Assembly: GCF_014190805.1 (NCBI RefSeq)
Contig: NZ_JACHVQ010000006.1
Coordinates: 1-64,000, forward strand
Reading direction: 5' to 3'
DNA: 64,000 nt
Origin: Flexivirga oryzae
GTDB taxonomy: Bacteria; Actinomycetota; Actinomycetes; Actinomycetales; Dermatophilaceae
The notes beneath the pieces are model-generated. The model did no database searches, was not told where the DNA came from, and saw nothing but the letters and a program-made list of their open reading frames with translations. The translations under genes and the position numbers were made by a program. Of the stretch, positions 8,597 to 17,010 are shown in pieces (positions within the stretch are counted from its first letter, which is position 1; every line of letters starts with the position of its first letter).

Positions 8597-9580
8597 TCAA
8601 CCCAGCGGCAGCGTCGCCTGTGGTGGCGCATGCGAGGGGTCGACGCCGTCGAAGAGGCTGCTGACCGACTCCCCCGCGTGGATCCGGGCGATCGCCTCCG
8701 CGAACAACGCGGACACCGAGCGCACCTGCAACTTGGGCCAGTCGGGTGGCCGGGGCACCGTGTCGGTGGTGACGACATGCCCGATGAGCGGGTGGCTCGA
8801 GAGCCGCTCGACAGCACGCCCGACGAACAGGCCGTGCGTGCAGGCGATGTCGGCGGAGGTGCAGCCGCGCTCGGCCAGCCGGTCGAGCAGCTCGACGACG
8901 GATCCGCCGGTCGAGATCTCGTCGTCGAGCACGATCGCGCGTTTGCCGTCGACGTCGCCGACGATGGTGTCGATGACGACCTTCTCGTCGGAGATCCGCT
9001 TCTTGGAGCCCGCGGCGACGGGCAGCCCGAGCAGCCGGGAGAACTGGGTCGCGGTCTTGGCGTTGCCGAAGTCGGGCGACACCACCACCGAGTCGGTGAG
9101 GCCGCCGACGGCGCGGAAGTGGTCGGCCAGCACGCCGATGGCGGTCAGGTGGTCGACCGGCATCGAGAAGAAGCCGTGCACCTGCGGCGCGTGCAGCGCC
9201 ATGGTGATCACCCGGTCGGCCCCGGCCGTCTCGAGCAGGTTGGCGACCAGTTTGCCCCCGATCGAGATCCGTGACGCGTCCTTCTTGTCCGAACGCGCGT
9301 AGGCGAAGTAGGGGATCACCGCCGTGATGCGCTCGGCCGACGCACCCCGTGCCGCGTCGATCATCAGCAGCAGCTCCATCAGGTGGTCCTGCGTCGGCGG
9401 CACCAGCGGCTGGACCAGGTAGACGTCACGCTGTCGGCAGTTGGCGAGCAGTTGCGCCTGCAGGCAGTCGTTGCTGAACCGCTTGAGGTCGACATACGAG
9501 CGAGGAACCTTCAGATGCTCGCAGATGCTGTCGGCGAAGGCCGGGTGGGCTGATCCGGAGAAGACGACGATCTCGCGCAC
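8597..9580 (-). CDS. Divergent ribose-phosphate pyrophosphokinase-like protein
   Basis: The product has 327 residues from GTG 9580 and shows the two-domain PRPP synthetase plan (Prs makes PRPP from ribose 5-phosphate and ATP). FSGSAHPAFADSICEHL stands at the usual N-terminal position and the flexible-loop region reads YFAYARSDKKD, where typical enzymes have YARQDRK. The metal/substrate segment is HAPQVHGFF, and the PRPP loop reads VLDDEISTGG instead of the common VDDMIDTAGT. Lys and Arg of the loop region are retained, so activity is plausible. The differences suggest a distinct Prs subgroup or a paralogue with an altered role. A longer frame upstream is ignored because it enters trkA. Confidence 0.8.
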   Translation of the reverse strand: MREIVVFSGSAHPAFADSICEHLKVPRSYVDLKRFSNDCLQAQLLANCRQRDVYLVQPLVPPTQDHLMELLLMIDAARGASAERITAVIPYFAYARSDKKDASRISIGGKLVANLLETAGADRVITMALHAPQVHGFFSMPVDHLTAIGVLADHFRAVGGLTDSVVVSPDFGNAKTATQFSRLLGLPVAAGSKKRISDEKVVIDTIVGDVDGKRAIVLDDEISTGGSVVELLDRLAERGCTSADIACTHGLFVGRAVERLSSHPLIGHVVTTDTVPRPPDWPKLQVRSVSALFAEAIARIHAGESVSSLFDGVDPSHAPPQATLPLG

Positions 9581-9643
9581 TGGCGACGGACCCTTCCAAG
9601 GCGGCGGACTCGGGTGCAGCTCGACTGTACTGTCTCGCGCGGC

Positions 9644-9661
9644 CCCGGGGACAGCCCCGGG
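9644..9661. terminator. GC hairpin between the trk genes and the prs-like gene
   Basis: CCCGGGG, a 4-base loop and CCCCGGG form a 7-bp all-GC stem just after the trkA stop codon on the minus strand. There is no T-tract, so it is at best a weak or Rho-assisted terminator. Confidence 0.35.
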
Positions 9662-9669
9662 TCGCCGAG

Positions 9670-10353
9670 CTAGGCGCGCCCGGAGAACTGCTGCAACCGC
9701 TCGGTGGATCCGGTGATGACCAACTGATCGCCCTTGTCGATGACGGTCTCCGGCCGGGCGTCCTCGAACGTGGCGCCACCCTTGTGCTTGACCGCCACGA
9801 CGGTGACGCCGTGCAGGCCACGCAGGTTGAGCTCGGTCAGGTTCTTGCCGGAGAACTTGGCCGGTGCTGCCATCCGGCCGATGCCGAAGCCGCTCTCCAG
9901 CTCGTAGTAGTCGGTGAGCGAGCCGACCAGCAACCGGCCGATGCGAGCGCCCATCTCGCGCTCCGGGAGCACCACGTGGTGTGCTCCGATGCGCTCCAGG
10001 ATGCGGGCGTGCTGCTTGGTCATCGCCTTCGCCCAGATGCTCGGCACGCCGAGGTCCGCGAGGTTCGCGGTGGTGAGGATGGACGCCTCCAGGTGCGAGC
10101 CGATCGCGACGACCGCCCGCTCGAAGTCGCCCGCCCCGATCTGCCGGAGTGCGTCGGGGTCGGTGCTGTCGGCCTGCACCACGTGGGTCAGGACGTCGGC
10201 CCACTTCTGGACGAGCTCGACCGACTGGTCGACGGCGAGGACGTCCCAGCCCTGTTCGGTCAGGGTGCTCGCGACCGACGTCCCGAACCTGCCGAGCCCG
10301 ACGACCAGCACCGTGTGGGGGTCGAGCGTCGCGTGGTGCCGTTTAACCGACAA
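9670..10353 (-). CDS. TrkA/KtrA-type potassium channel regulatory subunit
   Basis: This 227-residue protein is the cytosolic gating subunit of a Trk/Ktr potassium uptake system. The RCK N-terminal Rossmann domain begins with VLVVGLGRFGTSVA (dinucleotide glycine motif, about residues 15-28) and runs to about 140. It is followed by an RCK C-terminal ligand domain (about 150-225) containing the characteristic GDQLVITGS. It is encoded right after the membrane subunit, with an 11-bp overlap, which fits a two-gene operon and stoichiometric synthesis. In the family, nucleotide or c-di-AMP binding gates the channel; that has not been shown here. Confidence 0.92.
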   Translation of the reverse strand: MSVKRHHATLDPHTVLVVGLGRFGTSVASTLTEQGWDVLAVDQSVELVQKWADVLTHVVQADSTDPDALRQIGAGDFERAVVAIGSHLEASILTTANLADLGVPSIWAKAMTKQHARILERIGAHHVVLPEREMGARIGRLLVGSLTDYYELESGFGIGRMAAPAKFSGKNLTELNLRGLHGVTVVAVKHKGGATFEDARPETVIDKGDQLVITGSTERLQQFSGRA

Positions 10354-11668
10354 TGGGCCACTCCTCCGGTAGTCGATAGCGCCGCTTGTTGCGTCGCATG
10401 GCGAGTGCGGTACCGACGGTCATCGTGCCGACTCGGCCGATGAACATCAATGCGATGAGGACGATCTGCGCGGCAACGGGCAGCTGCGAGGTCAGGTTCG
10501 CGCTCAGGCCGGTGGTGGAGAAGGCCGAGATCGTCTCGAAGAGCACCAGCTGCATGGGTTGCTCGCTGATCGTGATGACGGCGATCATCCCGGCCATCAC
10601 GCACCCGACCCCGAGCAGTGCCACGGTGAGCGCCTGCCGCTGCACGGCCGCAGGTATGGCGCGGGGCCCGACCCGCGCCTGCGGCTCACCGCGGATCTCG
10701 GAGATGATCACCGCACCGAGCAGGAAGAAGGTCGACACCTTGATGCCCCCGGACGTGCCGGCACTGCCACCGCCGATGAACATCAGCACATAGTTGACGG
10801 CCATCGTCTCCGGGCGCACCTGCGCGTAGTCGACGGTGTTGAACCCGGCGGTGCGCGGGAAGACGGCACCCCCGACGGAGTTCCAGATCTTGTCGGTGAC
10901 ACCCATGTGCGCGAGCGTCGCGGGGTTGCGCCATTCGAAGACCAGGAAGGTGACCAACCCGGCGAAGAAGAGGATGACGGACCCGTAGAGCGTGAGCCGG
11001 GTGTGCATGGACCACTGGTGCGGCCGGCGGCGGCGCATCAGCTCGAACCACACCGGGTAGCCCAGACCGCCGATGAAGACGCCACAGCACAACAGTGCCA
11101 GCACCCACGGATCGCCGGCGAACTTCACCGCTCCCTCGGAGTAGAGGGTGAAACCGGCGTTGTTGATCGCCGAGATCGAGTTGAACAGGCCCTCCCAGGC
11201 CGCGCGCCCGATGCCCTCGCCGTACGCGAAGTGCAGGCGCAGCGCGAGCAGGACGGCGAGGGTGGCCTCGAGCATCAGGTAGAAGCGCACGATCACCCGG
11301 ATCATCGACCGCGCATGCGCGGGCGTGTCGGTGTGCGCGTCGGCCTGGGCGGCCAGGGTGCCCTCGATGCCGATCCGCCCCCGCACCAGCTGCAACAGGC
11401 GCGCCGACAGGGTGACGATGCCGAGCCCTCCCGCCTGCACCAGCAGCAGCATGACCACGTGCCCGAACGGCGTCCAATACGTCGCGACGTCGACCGGCGA
11501 CATGCCGGTGATGCAGGTGGCGCTGGCGGCGGTGAACAGTGCGGTGCTGAACTCGGCGTGCCCGTGGTGCGTGCTGGAGATCGGCAGGGCGAGCAGCGCC
11601 GTGCCCGCACTCACCGTGATCGCGTAGAACCCGACAACGATGCGTGCCGGGCCGAATCTCGCTCTCAT
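10343..11668 (-). CDS. TrkH/KtrB-family potassium transporter membrane subunit
   Basis: This 441-residue polytopic membrane protein translocates K+ with the adjacent RCK subunit. The four selectivity-filter regions of the TrkH family can be seen: ATCITGMSP, SAINNAGF, PRTAGFNT and the glycine-rich GGGSAGTSGG. The start is placed at ATG 11668 (MRARFGPARIVVGFY), which gives a normal KtrB length; the open frame extends further upstream, but that part reads antisense to the divergent methyltransferase. A palindromic intergenic repeat begins 3 bp upstream of the start, so the promoter must lie in or beyond it. Confidence 0.92.
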   Translation of the reverse strand: MRARFGPARIVVGFYAITVSAGTALLALPISSTHHGHAEFSTALFTAASATCITGMSPVDVATYWTPFGHVVMLLLVQAGGLGIVTLSARLLQLVRGRIGIEGTLAAQADAHTDTPAHARSMIRVIVRFYLMLEATLAVLLALRLHFAYGEGIGRAAWEGLFNSISAINNAGFTLYSEGAVKFAGDPWVLALLCCGVFIGGLGYPVWFELMRRRRPHQWSMHTRLTLYGSVILFFAGLVTFLVFEWRNPATLAHMGVTDKIWNSVGGAVFPRTAGFNTVDYAQVRPETMAVNYVLMFIGGGSAGTSGGIKVSTFFLLGAVIISEIRGEPQARVGPRAIPAAVQRQALTVALLGVGCVMAGMIAVITISEQPMQLVLFETISAFSTTGLSANLTSQLPVAAQIVLIALMFIGRVGTMTVGTALAMRRNKRRYRLPEEWPIVG

Positions 11669-11670
11669 CG

Positions 11671-11720
11671 GGGTCCCCGCGAAGTATCGGAGGAGCGCAG
11701 CGGGGGAGAACTTCGTGGGG
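11671..11720. repeat. Intergenic palindromic repeat, copy 1
   Basis: The arms CCCCGCGAAGT (11675-11685) and ACTTCGTGGGG (11710-11720) can form an 11-bp stem with one G-T pair around a purine-rich centre. A near copy lies at 21186-21237. It fills most of the space between the divergent trkH and methyltransferase genes. Confidence 0.7.
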
Positions 11721-11747
11721 TTGTTCTCATACGCAACACTTAACCGT

Positions 11748-12974
11748 ATGACGCCCGCACTTCTGGCCAAGTTGATCAGCGGGGAGGGCGCGGCACTGCT
11801 GGCATCGCTCCCGCCGTACGACGAGGCGGAGGCGTTCGTGCTGGGCGATCGCCTCCGGATGGAAGGGTTCGACCCCGAGCTGATCGCGGCCGCGCTGACC
11901 CAGTCACGCCTGCGTTCGCGGGCCGAACGCAAGTTCGGGCGGGCGGCGCGCGAGATGCTGTTCACCCCTGACGGCCTGGAGCAGGCGACCCGGCAGCAGG
12001 TCGCCCGCCTGCACGCACGGCGGCTCGCCGACTCCGGCGCCCGCCAGGTCCACGACCTGGGCTGCGGCATCGGGGCGGACGCCCGCGCGTTCGCGGCGGA
12101 GGGCCTGCGGGTCACCGCGGTGGACGCCGACGAGGTCACCGCCGGGGTCGCCGATCACAACCTGCGGCACTGGGACCACGCGAGCGCCCAGCACGACTTC
12201 GCCGAGCGGGCGGGCGCGCCGGACCGGCTCAGCGCCCCGGACGCGGCGGTCTGGCTGGATCCGGCACGCCGCACTCCCGGGGTGAGCGACATCAACGGAC
12301 GCACCCGGCGAACGTTCCGCCTCGACCAGCTGGCACCGTCCTGGGACTTCGCCCTGGAGACCGCCGCCGGTGCTGCCGCCGCCGGGGTGAAACTCTCCCC
12401 GTCGCTCGCCCACACCGATGTGCCGCTCGGCACGCAGGCGCAGTGGACGTCGTACGACGGCGAGGTCGTGGAGTGCGTGCTGTGGTGGAACGCCGCGGCA
12501 TGGGACCGCGGCCGGTCGGCGCTGGTCGTCAGCGACCAGTTCGCCTACGAGGTGCTCGAGCGGGATGCCGCGGACACCGACCCGGGGACCGCACGACTGG
12601 ACCGGCTGCAGGGCTACCTCTACGAGGCGGACCGGGCGATCATCCGCGCCGGACTGACCGGCGCCCTCGTGCGGCGTGTCGACGGTGTCGAGCTGGATGC
12701 CGGGCTCGGGATGGTCAGCTCGCCGCGCGACGTCCTCGTCCCGTGGGCGAAGAAGTATGCCGTGACGGAGGCGATGCCGTTCAACCTCAAGGCGTTACGG
12801 TCCTGGATCCGGGACCACCGGATCGGCCGCCTCACCATCAAGAAGAAGGGCGCGTCAACGGACCCGGACACCTTGCGGCGCCAGCTCCGGCTCAAGGGTG
12901 ACGGTGAGGCAACCATCCTGCTGACCCGCATCGGCGGGGCGCAGGCGGTGTTGATGCTCGTGCCCGCACCGTGA
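11748..12974 (+). CDS. Class I SAM-dependent methyltransferase with THUMP-like domain
   Basis: ATG 11748 gives 408 residues. A helical N-terminal part of about 90 residues precedes the SAM-binding motif I, HDLGCGIGADARAF. A downstream acidic loop (AVDADE) and the motif WLDPARR follow; the latter is typical of a group of actinobacterial methyltransferases that carry a C-terminal THUMP-like domain. The basic C-terminus (RLTIKKKGAS, RRQLRLKG) suggests nucleic-acid binding, so an RNA substrate is likely, but the target is unknown. No clear ribosome-binding site precedes the ATG. The GH3 gene downstream begins inside the stop codon. Confidence 0.75.
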   Translation: MTPALLAKLISGEGAALLASLPPYDEAEAFVLGDRLRMEGFDPELIAAALTQSRLRSRAERKFGRAAREMLFTPDGLEQATRQQVARLHARRLADSGARQVHDLGCGIGADARAFAAEGLRVTAVDADEVTAGVADHNLRHWDHASAQHDFAERAGAPDRLSAPDAAVWLDPARRTPGVSDINGRTRRTFRLDQLAPSWDFALETAAGAAAAGVKLSPSLAHTDVPLGTQAQWTSYDGEVVECVLWWNAAAWDRGRSALVVSDQFAYEVLERDAADTDPGTARLDRLQGYLYEADRAIIRAGLTGALVRRVDGVELDAGLGMVSSPRDVLVPWAKKYAVTEAMPFNLKALRSWIRDHRIGRLTIKKKGASTDPDTLRRQLRLKGDGEATILLTRIGGAQAVLMLVPAP

Positions 12975-14278
12975 GCCGGCGCAGCCCGAAGTTCGCCGTG
13001 AGTTACCGTCGAGCCGTGTCTTTCGCCCGACGGCCCGTAGCCGCCGCTGCCCTCGCCGCCGTGACCGCCGTCGCGGTGACCGCCTGCTCGTCCGGCGGGT
13101 CGGATGACGCCTCGTCGGCGGCCACGACCCGTGAGTCGGTCGCGACGTCGACCGGTGGCGCACCGTCGTCGAACACACCGTCGCACGCTTCGAGTTCTTC
13201 CGCGCGCCCCACGACCACCCCCGCACCGGCGAACAGTTGCGTCCAGCGGACCTACGAGCGGCTGTCCCCGGCACAGCGGGCCGGCCAGCTGCTGATGATC
13301 GGGCTGGACGCGAATGCCGCGTCCACTGCCGACGACTCGCTGATCGCTGAGCAGCACGTGGGCAATGTCATCTACCTCGGCGGCTGGACGGGTCGGTCCA
13401 AGATCCAGTCGACGTCGAATCATCTGCAGTCCGAAGCAAGTTCGTCGGCAACAGGTGGAGTCGGCATGCTGATCGCAGCCGACCAGGAGGGCGGCGCGGT
13501 GCAGCAACTGCGCGGTCCGGGTTTCAGCACCCTGGTCTCGGCGTTGCAGCAGGGCACGATGAGCAGTTCGGCGCGCACCGCCTATGCGACGACCATCGGG
13601 CGGCAGCTGAAGGCAGCGGGCGTCAATCTCGATCTGGCGCCGGTCTCCGACACGGTGCCGGCCTCGATGGCTGCATCCAATGCTCCGATCGGCAAGTACG
13701 CCAGGGAGTACGGCCATGCCCCGGCGACCGTCGCCGCTGCTGTCGGGGACGTCGTGCGCGGTCTGGACGCCGGCGGCGTCGGCGCCACCGTGAAGCACTT
13801 CCCCGGGCTCGGCCGGATCACCGGCAACACCGACTACACCAGCGTCGGCACCACCGACACCGTCACCACGGCAACCGATCCGTACCTGCGGCCGTTCTCC
13901 GCGGGCATGAAGGCCGGCGCCGCCGCGGTGATGATCGCGTCGGCTCACTACGCGAAGCTCGACCCGTCCACCCAGGCGACCTTCTCCGGCAAGGTCATCA
14001 CCGGGCTGCTCCGCGGCACGCTGGGGTGGCATGGCGTGGTCGTCACCGATGACATGAACGCCGTTGCGGTGTCTGGGATCCCAGTGGGTGAGCGCGCGGT
14101 GCGGTTCGTCGCCGCGGGCGGCGACATCGTGCTGACCGGGCGAGCCGCCAATGCGTCCCCGATGATCGGCGCGATCCTTGCCCGGGCCGGCTCCGACGCC
14201 GCGTTCGCGGCCAAGGTCACGGCGTCGGTGCAGCGGGTACTGACCCTCAAGCGGCGCCTCGGCCTCCTGCACTGCTGA
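12971..14278 (+). CDS. Glycoside hydrolase family 3 lipoprotein (beta-N-acetylhexosaminidase-like)
   Basis: The gene begins with GTG inside the stop codon of the methyltransferase (GTGA). A second GTG at 13016 would remove 15 residues and still leave the signal peptide. The N-terminus is a lipoprotein signal with lipobox VTAC, followed by a Ser/Thr/Pro-rich linker, so the enzyme is probably tethered outside the membrane. The GH3 domain covers about residues 95-430, with KHFPGLGR and the nucleophile region VVTDDMNAVAV. The KHFPG segment runs into GNTDYTS rather than the Asp-Ser-His of classical NagZ, so the general acid/base is not the usual one. Cleavage of GlcNAc-containing wall fragments is inferred from family membership. 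Confidence 0.85.
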   Translation: MSRRSPKFAVSYRRAVSFARRPVAAAALAAVTAVAVTACSSGGSDDASSAATTRESVATSTGGAPSSNTPSHASSSSARPTTTPAPANSCVQRTYERLSPAQRAGQLLMIGLDANAASTADDSLIAEQHVGNVIYLGGWTGRSKIQSTSNHLQSEASSSATGGVGMLIAADQEGGAVQQLRGPGFSTLVSALQQGTMSSSARTAYATTIGRQLKAAGVNLDLAPVSDTVPASMAASNAPIGKYAREYGHAPATVAAAVGDVVRGLDAGGVGATVKHFPGLGRITGNTDYTSVGTTDTVTTATDPYLRPFSAGMKAGAAAVMIASAHYAKLDPSTQATFSGKVITGLLRGTLGWHGVVVTDDMNAVAVSGIPVGERAVRFVAAGGDIVLTGRAANASPMIGAILARAGSDAAFAAKVTASVQRVLTLKRRLGLLHC

Positions 14279-14312
14279 CCCGCGGCGCCCGCACCGCTCG
14301 CCCTCGGCCGGG

Positions 14313-15359
14313 TCAGTCGGCCTTGACCTGGCTCACCGGCATCGACGAATCCGCAGGTAGGTCGAGCGAACTCGGTCGCAGGCCACGCTGCACCATCTGC
14401 GAACCGAGAGCCGCGACCATCGCACCGTTGTCGGTGCACAGCCGCACACGGGGCACCCGCAGGCTGATCCCCGCAGCGTCACACCGCTCCTGCGCCATCG
14501 CGCGCAGGCGGCTGTTCGCGGTGACACCGCCACCGATCTGCAGGTCGTGCACGCCGTACTCGTGACAGGCGTCGATCGCCTTGCGGGTCAACACATCCGC
14601 GACCGCTTCGTTGAAGCTCGCCGCCACGTCGGCCACCGGCACCGGCTCGCCCGCGAACTCTCGCTCCTGCACCCAGCGCACGACTGCGGTCTTCAACCCC
14701 GAGAACGAGTAGTCGAAGCGGTGCCGCTTCAGATCCTTCCGGGAGGTGAGGCCGCGCGGGAAGCGTATGGCAGAGGGGTCGCCGTCGGCGGCCGCGCGCT
14801 CGATGTGCGGACCTCCCGGGTACGGCAGACCCAGTACCCGGGCGACCTTGTCGAAGGCCTCCCCCGCGGCGTCGTCGATGGTGCTGCCCAGCTCGACAAC
14901 GTCGGACGCGATGTCGCGCACCAGCAGCAGATTGGTATGACCACCCGAAACCAGCAGTGCCACAGTGGGTTCCGGCAGTGGCCCGTGATCGAGAACGTCC
15001 GCACAGACGTGCGCGGCGAGATGATTGACGCCGTACAACGGCTTGTCGAGCGCCCAGGCGAGCGCCTTCGCCGAGGCGACGCCGACCATCAGAGCACCAG
15101 CGAGTCCCGGACCGGAGGTCACGGCGACGGCATCGATGTCCGCCAGCTCGTGCCCGGCCTCCCGGCACGCGCCCCGGATCGTCGGGACCAGCTCTTCCAG
15201 GTGGGCCCGGCTGGCGACCTCGGGCACGACGCCGCCGAAACGCGCGTGCTGCTCGACACTGCTCGCGACGACGTCACCGAGCAGCGTGTTGCCGCGCACG
15301 AACGCCACGCCGGTCTCGTCACACGAGCTCTCGACGCCGAGGACGAGTGGTTCAGTCAT
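14313..15359 (-). CDS. tsaD: tRNA N6-threonylcarbamoyladenosine transferase
   Basis: The 348-residue TsaD transfers the threonylcarbamoyl group to A37 of ANN-decoding tRNAs, working with TsaB and TsaE, which are encoded just upstream. The ASKHA fold is marked by GVESSCDETG at the N-terminus, the metal-binding histidines in VNHLAAH, the glycine loop LLVSGGHTNLL and the late CTDNGAM segment with its Asp. The length is normal for the family. The start overlaps rimI by 8 bp. It is the last gene of the long minus-strand cluster and converges on the GH3 gene with a 34-bp gap, in which I see no strong terminator. Confidence 0.96.
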   Translation of the reverse strand: MTEPLVLGVESSCDETGVAFVRGNTLLGDVVASSVEQHARFGGVVPEVASRAHLEELVPTIRGACREAGHELADIDAVAVTSGPGLAGALMVGVASAKALAWALDKPLYGVNHLAAHVCADVLDHGPLPEPTVALLVSGGHTNLLLVRDIASDVVELGSTIDDAAGEAFDKVARVLGLPYPGGPHIERAAADGDPSAIRFPRGLTSRKDLKRHRFDYSFSGLKTAVVRWVQEREFAGEPVPVADVAASFNEAVADVLTRKAIDACHEYGVHDLQIGGGVTANSRLRAMAQERCDAAGISLRVPRVRLCTDNGAMVAALGSQMVQRGLRPSSLDLPADSSMPVSQVKAD

Positions 15360-15837
15360 TCGAGATCACCTCGAGGTTCGCGCGCATGATGTGCGCATCG
15401 ACGTTGTCCGGCCGGTAGTAGTTGCGGCGGGTCCGGATGTGCTCGAAACCTGCTCGTAGATAAAGGTTTCGGGCTGGCTCATTGTCCGCTCGCACCTCGA
15501 GGAGCAGCGCCTCAGCGCCGGACCCGCGGGCCTCGGCCGTCAGCCGCTCCAGCAGGCGGCGCCCCAGCCCATGACCCTGCCGGGCGGGGTCGACCGCGAT
15601 CGTCATCACGTCGGCCGTCGCGCCGGCGCAGTCCACTCCCCCGTAGCCGACGATCCGGTCGCTGGCGGTCACCACCGTGTACCGGCGCCGAGGGCGGCCG
15701 GCCAGTTCGGACCACCACGACTGCGCCGACCACGCATCGTGGCCGAAGATCTGCTCGTCCATCGCACCGACCGCCGGCAGGTCGGGCCACTCCAGCTCGC
15801 GGAACTCGACCGTCGCCTCACGTCGGTCGGCGCTCAT
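15352..15837 (-). CDS. rimI: Ribosomal-protein-alanine N-acetyltransferase-like GNAT
   Basis: This 161-residue GNAT protein carries the acetyl-CoA pyrophosphate loop DPARQGHGLGRRL and the C-terminal NEPARNLYLRAGF element typical of RimI, which acetylates the N-terminus of ribosomal protein S18 in other bacteria. It lies between tsaB and tsaD with overlaps of 4 and 8 bp, the usual actinobacterial arrangement. Its substrate in this organism is inferred from that context. In some actinobacteria this gene is fused to tsaD, but here it is separate. Confidence 0.9.
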   Translation of the reverse strand: MSADRREATVEFRELEWPDLPAVGAMDEQIFGHDAWSAQSWWSELAGRPRRRYTVVTASDRIVGYGGVDCAGATADVMTIAVDPARQGHGLGRRLLERLTAEARGSGAEALLLEVRADNEPARNLYLRAGFEHIRTRRNYYRPDNVDAHIMRANLEVISND

Positions 15838-16511
15838 CGCGGCAGCACCGATTTCATTCCGGCCGACGGCTTGGCGTCCGGTTGACGCAGGTAGAGCGGC
15901 TGTGCGGCGAGCAGCTCGTGGCCGCGGGCGAGCCGGGCCACGACGTATGACGCGAGCGCCCCGGCCGGGACGTCGAGCGGTTCGAGAGCACCGGCGAAGC
16001 AGTCCGGGTAGAGCACCGGCCCGCGACCGGCCGCGGGCAGCGCCCGGATCTGGTCGGGCAGTTCGCCGGGGCGGGAGACCTGCGGATCACCCGAGATCCG
16101 TTGCGGCATACCGGCGGAGCAGCGGTAGCTGGCCCAGTAGACCTCCTTGCGACGTGCGTCGGTCGCCACCAGGAAGTCCTCCGGTGCTCCGCCGGAGCCG
16201 GCGACGGCGTGCGCGAGGGCATCGAGGCTGCACACTCCGTGCACCGGGATGCCGAGGGTCAGGCCGAGCGTCACCGCCGTGGCCAGACCGACCCGCAGGC
16301 CGGTGAACGGCCCCGGCCCGACACCGACGGCAACGTCGGTCAGCTCGCCCGGACGGTGGCCCGCCGACGCCACGACCGACGCAATCATCGGCGTCAGGGT
16401 CTCGGCGTGACGCCGCGCGTCGGCCAGTGACTCCTCGGCGACGACGCGCGCCCCGTCGTGGAGCGCAACGGTGACGGCCGAGGTGGCGGTATCGAGGGCG
16501 AGCAGCAGCAC
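15834..16511 (-). CDS. tsaB: tRNA threonylcarbamoyladenosine biosynthesis protein TsaB
   Basis: This 225-residue protein starts with GTG 16511 (VLLLALDTATSAVTVAL). It is the TsaD paralogue that scaffolds the t6A complex. The N-terminal ASKHA half is clear (LALDTATSA, VGVGPGPFTGLRVG), while the C-terminal half is shortened and lacks the metal-binding histidines, as expected for TsaB. The longer open frame upstream runs into tsaE and is rejected. The stop overlaps rimI by 4 bp; 22 bp separate it from tsaE. Confidence 0.94.
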   Translation of the reverse strand: MLLLALDTATSAVTVALHDGARVVAEESLADARRHAETLTPMIASVVASAGHRPGELTDVAVGVGPGPFTGLRVGLATAVTLGLTLGIPVHGVCSLDALAHAVAGSGGAPEDFLVATDARRKEVYWASYRCSAGMPQRISGDPQVSRPGELPDQIRALPAAGRGPVLYPDCFAGALEPLDVPAGALASYVVARLARGHELLAAQPLYLRQPDAKPSAGMKSVLPR

Positions 16512-16533
16512 CGCACAAGGGTACGGCGCACCG

Positions 16534-17010
16534 TCAGGCGTCCTGCGAGAGCTCCCCGACGAGCGTCTCGAAACGGTCGCCGGTCGGCAGCAGGGTCGCT
16601 CGCCGGGCCTCGCCGGTGGCGTCCGGCTCCAGGACGATCTCCAGGTGCTCCGTGGCCAGCGCCTCAGCCATTCCGGCACCCCACTCGACGACCGTGACCG
16701 ACACCGCGATGTCCGCATCCAGATCGAGGTCGTCGAGCTCGTCCGGGCCGCCGAGCCGGTAGGCGTCGACGTGCACGAGTGCCGGGCCGCCGACCAGCGA
16801 CGGGTGGATCCGCGCGATCACGAAGGTCGGCGACGTGATGGGGCCGCGCACGCCGAGCCCCTCCGCGATGCCCTGCGTCAACGTCGTCTTGCCCGCGCCG
16901 AGACCGCCGGTGAGGACCACCACATCACCTGCCGCCAGCAGTGCGCCGAGTCGCGCACCCCAGACGTGTGTCTCGTCCGCACTGTCCAGCCGGGCTATCG
17001 CGGACGTCAT
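16534..17010 (-). CDS. tsaE: tRNA threonylcarbamoyladenosine biosynthesis ATPase TsaE
   Basis: This small P-loop ATPase (158 residues) drives the TsaB/TsaD cycle in t6A synthesis. The Walker A motif GGLGAGKTT lies at about residues 35-43. It is followed by TSPTFVI, the YRLGG segment and the VEWG motif that mark the family. The start overlaps the stop of the alpha/beta hydrolase gene by 4 bp. The length is normal. Confidence 0.95.
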   Translation of the reverse strand: MTSAIARLDSADETHVWGARLGALLAAGDVVVLTGGLGAGKTTLTQGIAEGLGVRGPITSPTFVIARIHPSLVGGPALVHVDAYRLGGPDELDDLDLDADIAVSVTVVEWGAGMAEALATEHLEIVLEPDATGEARRATLLPTGDRFETLVGELSQDA

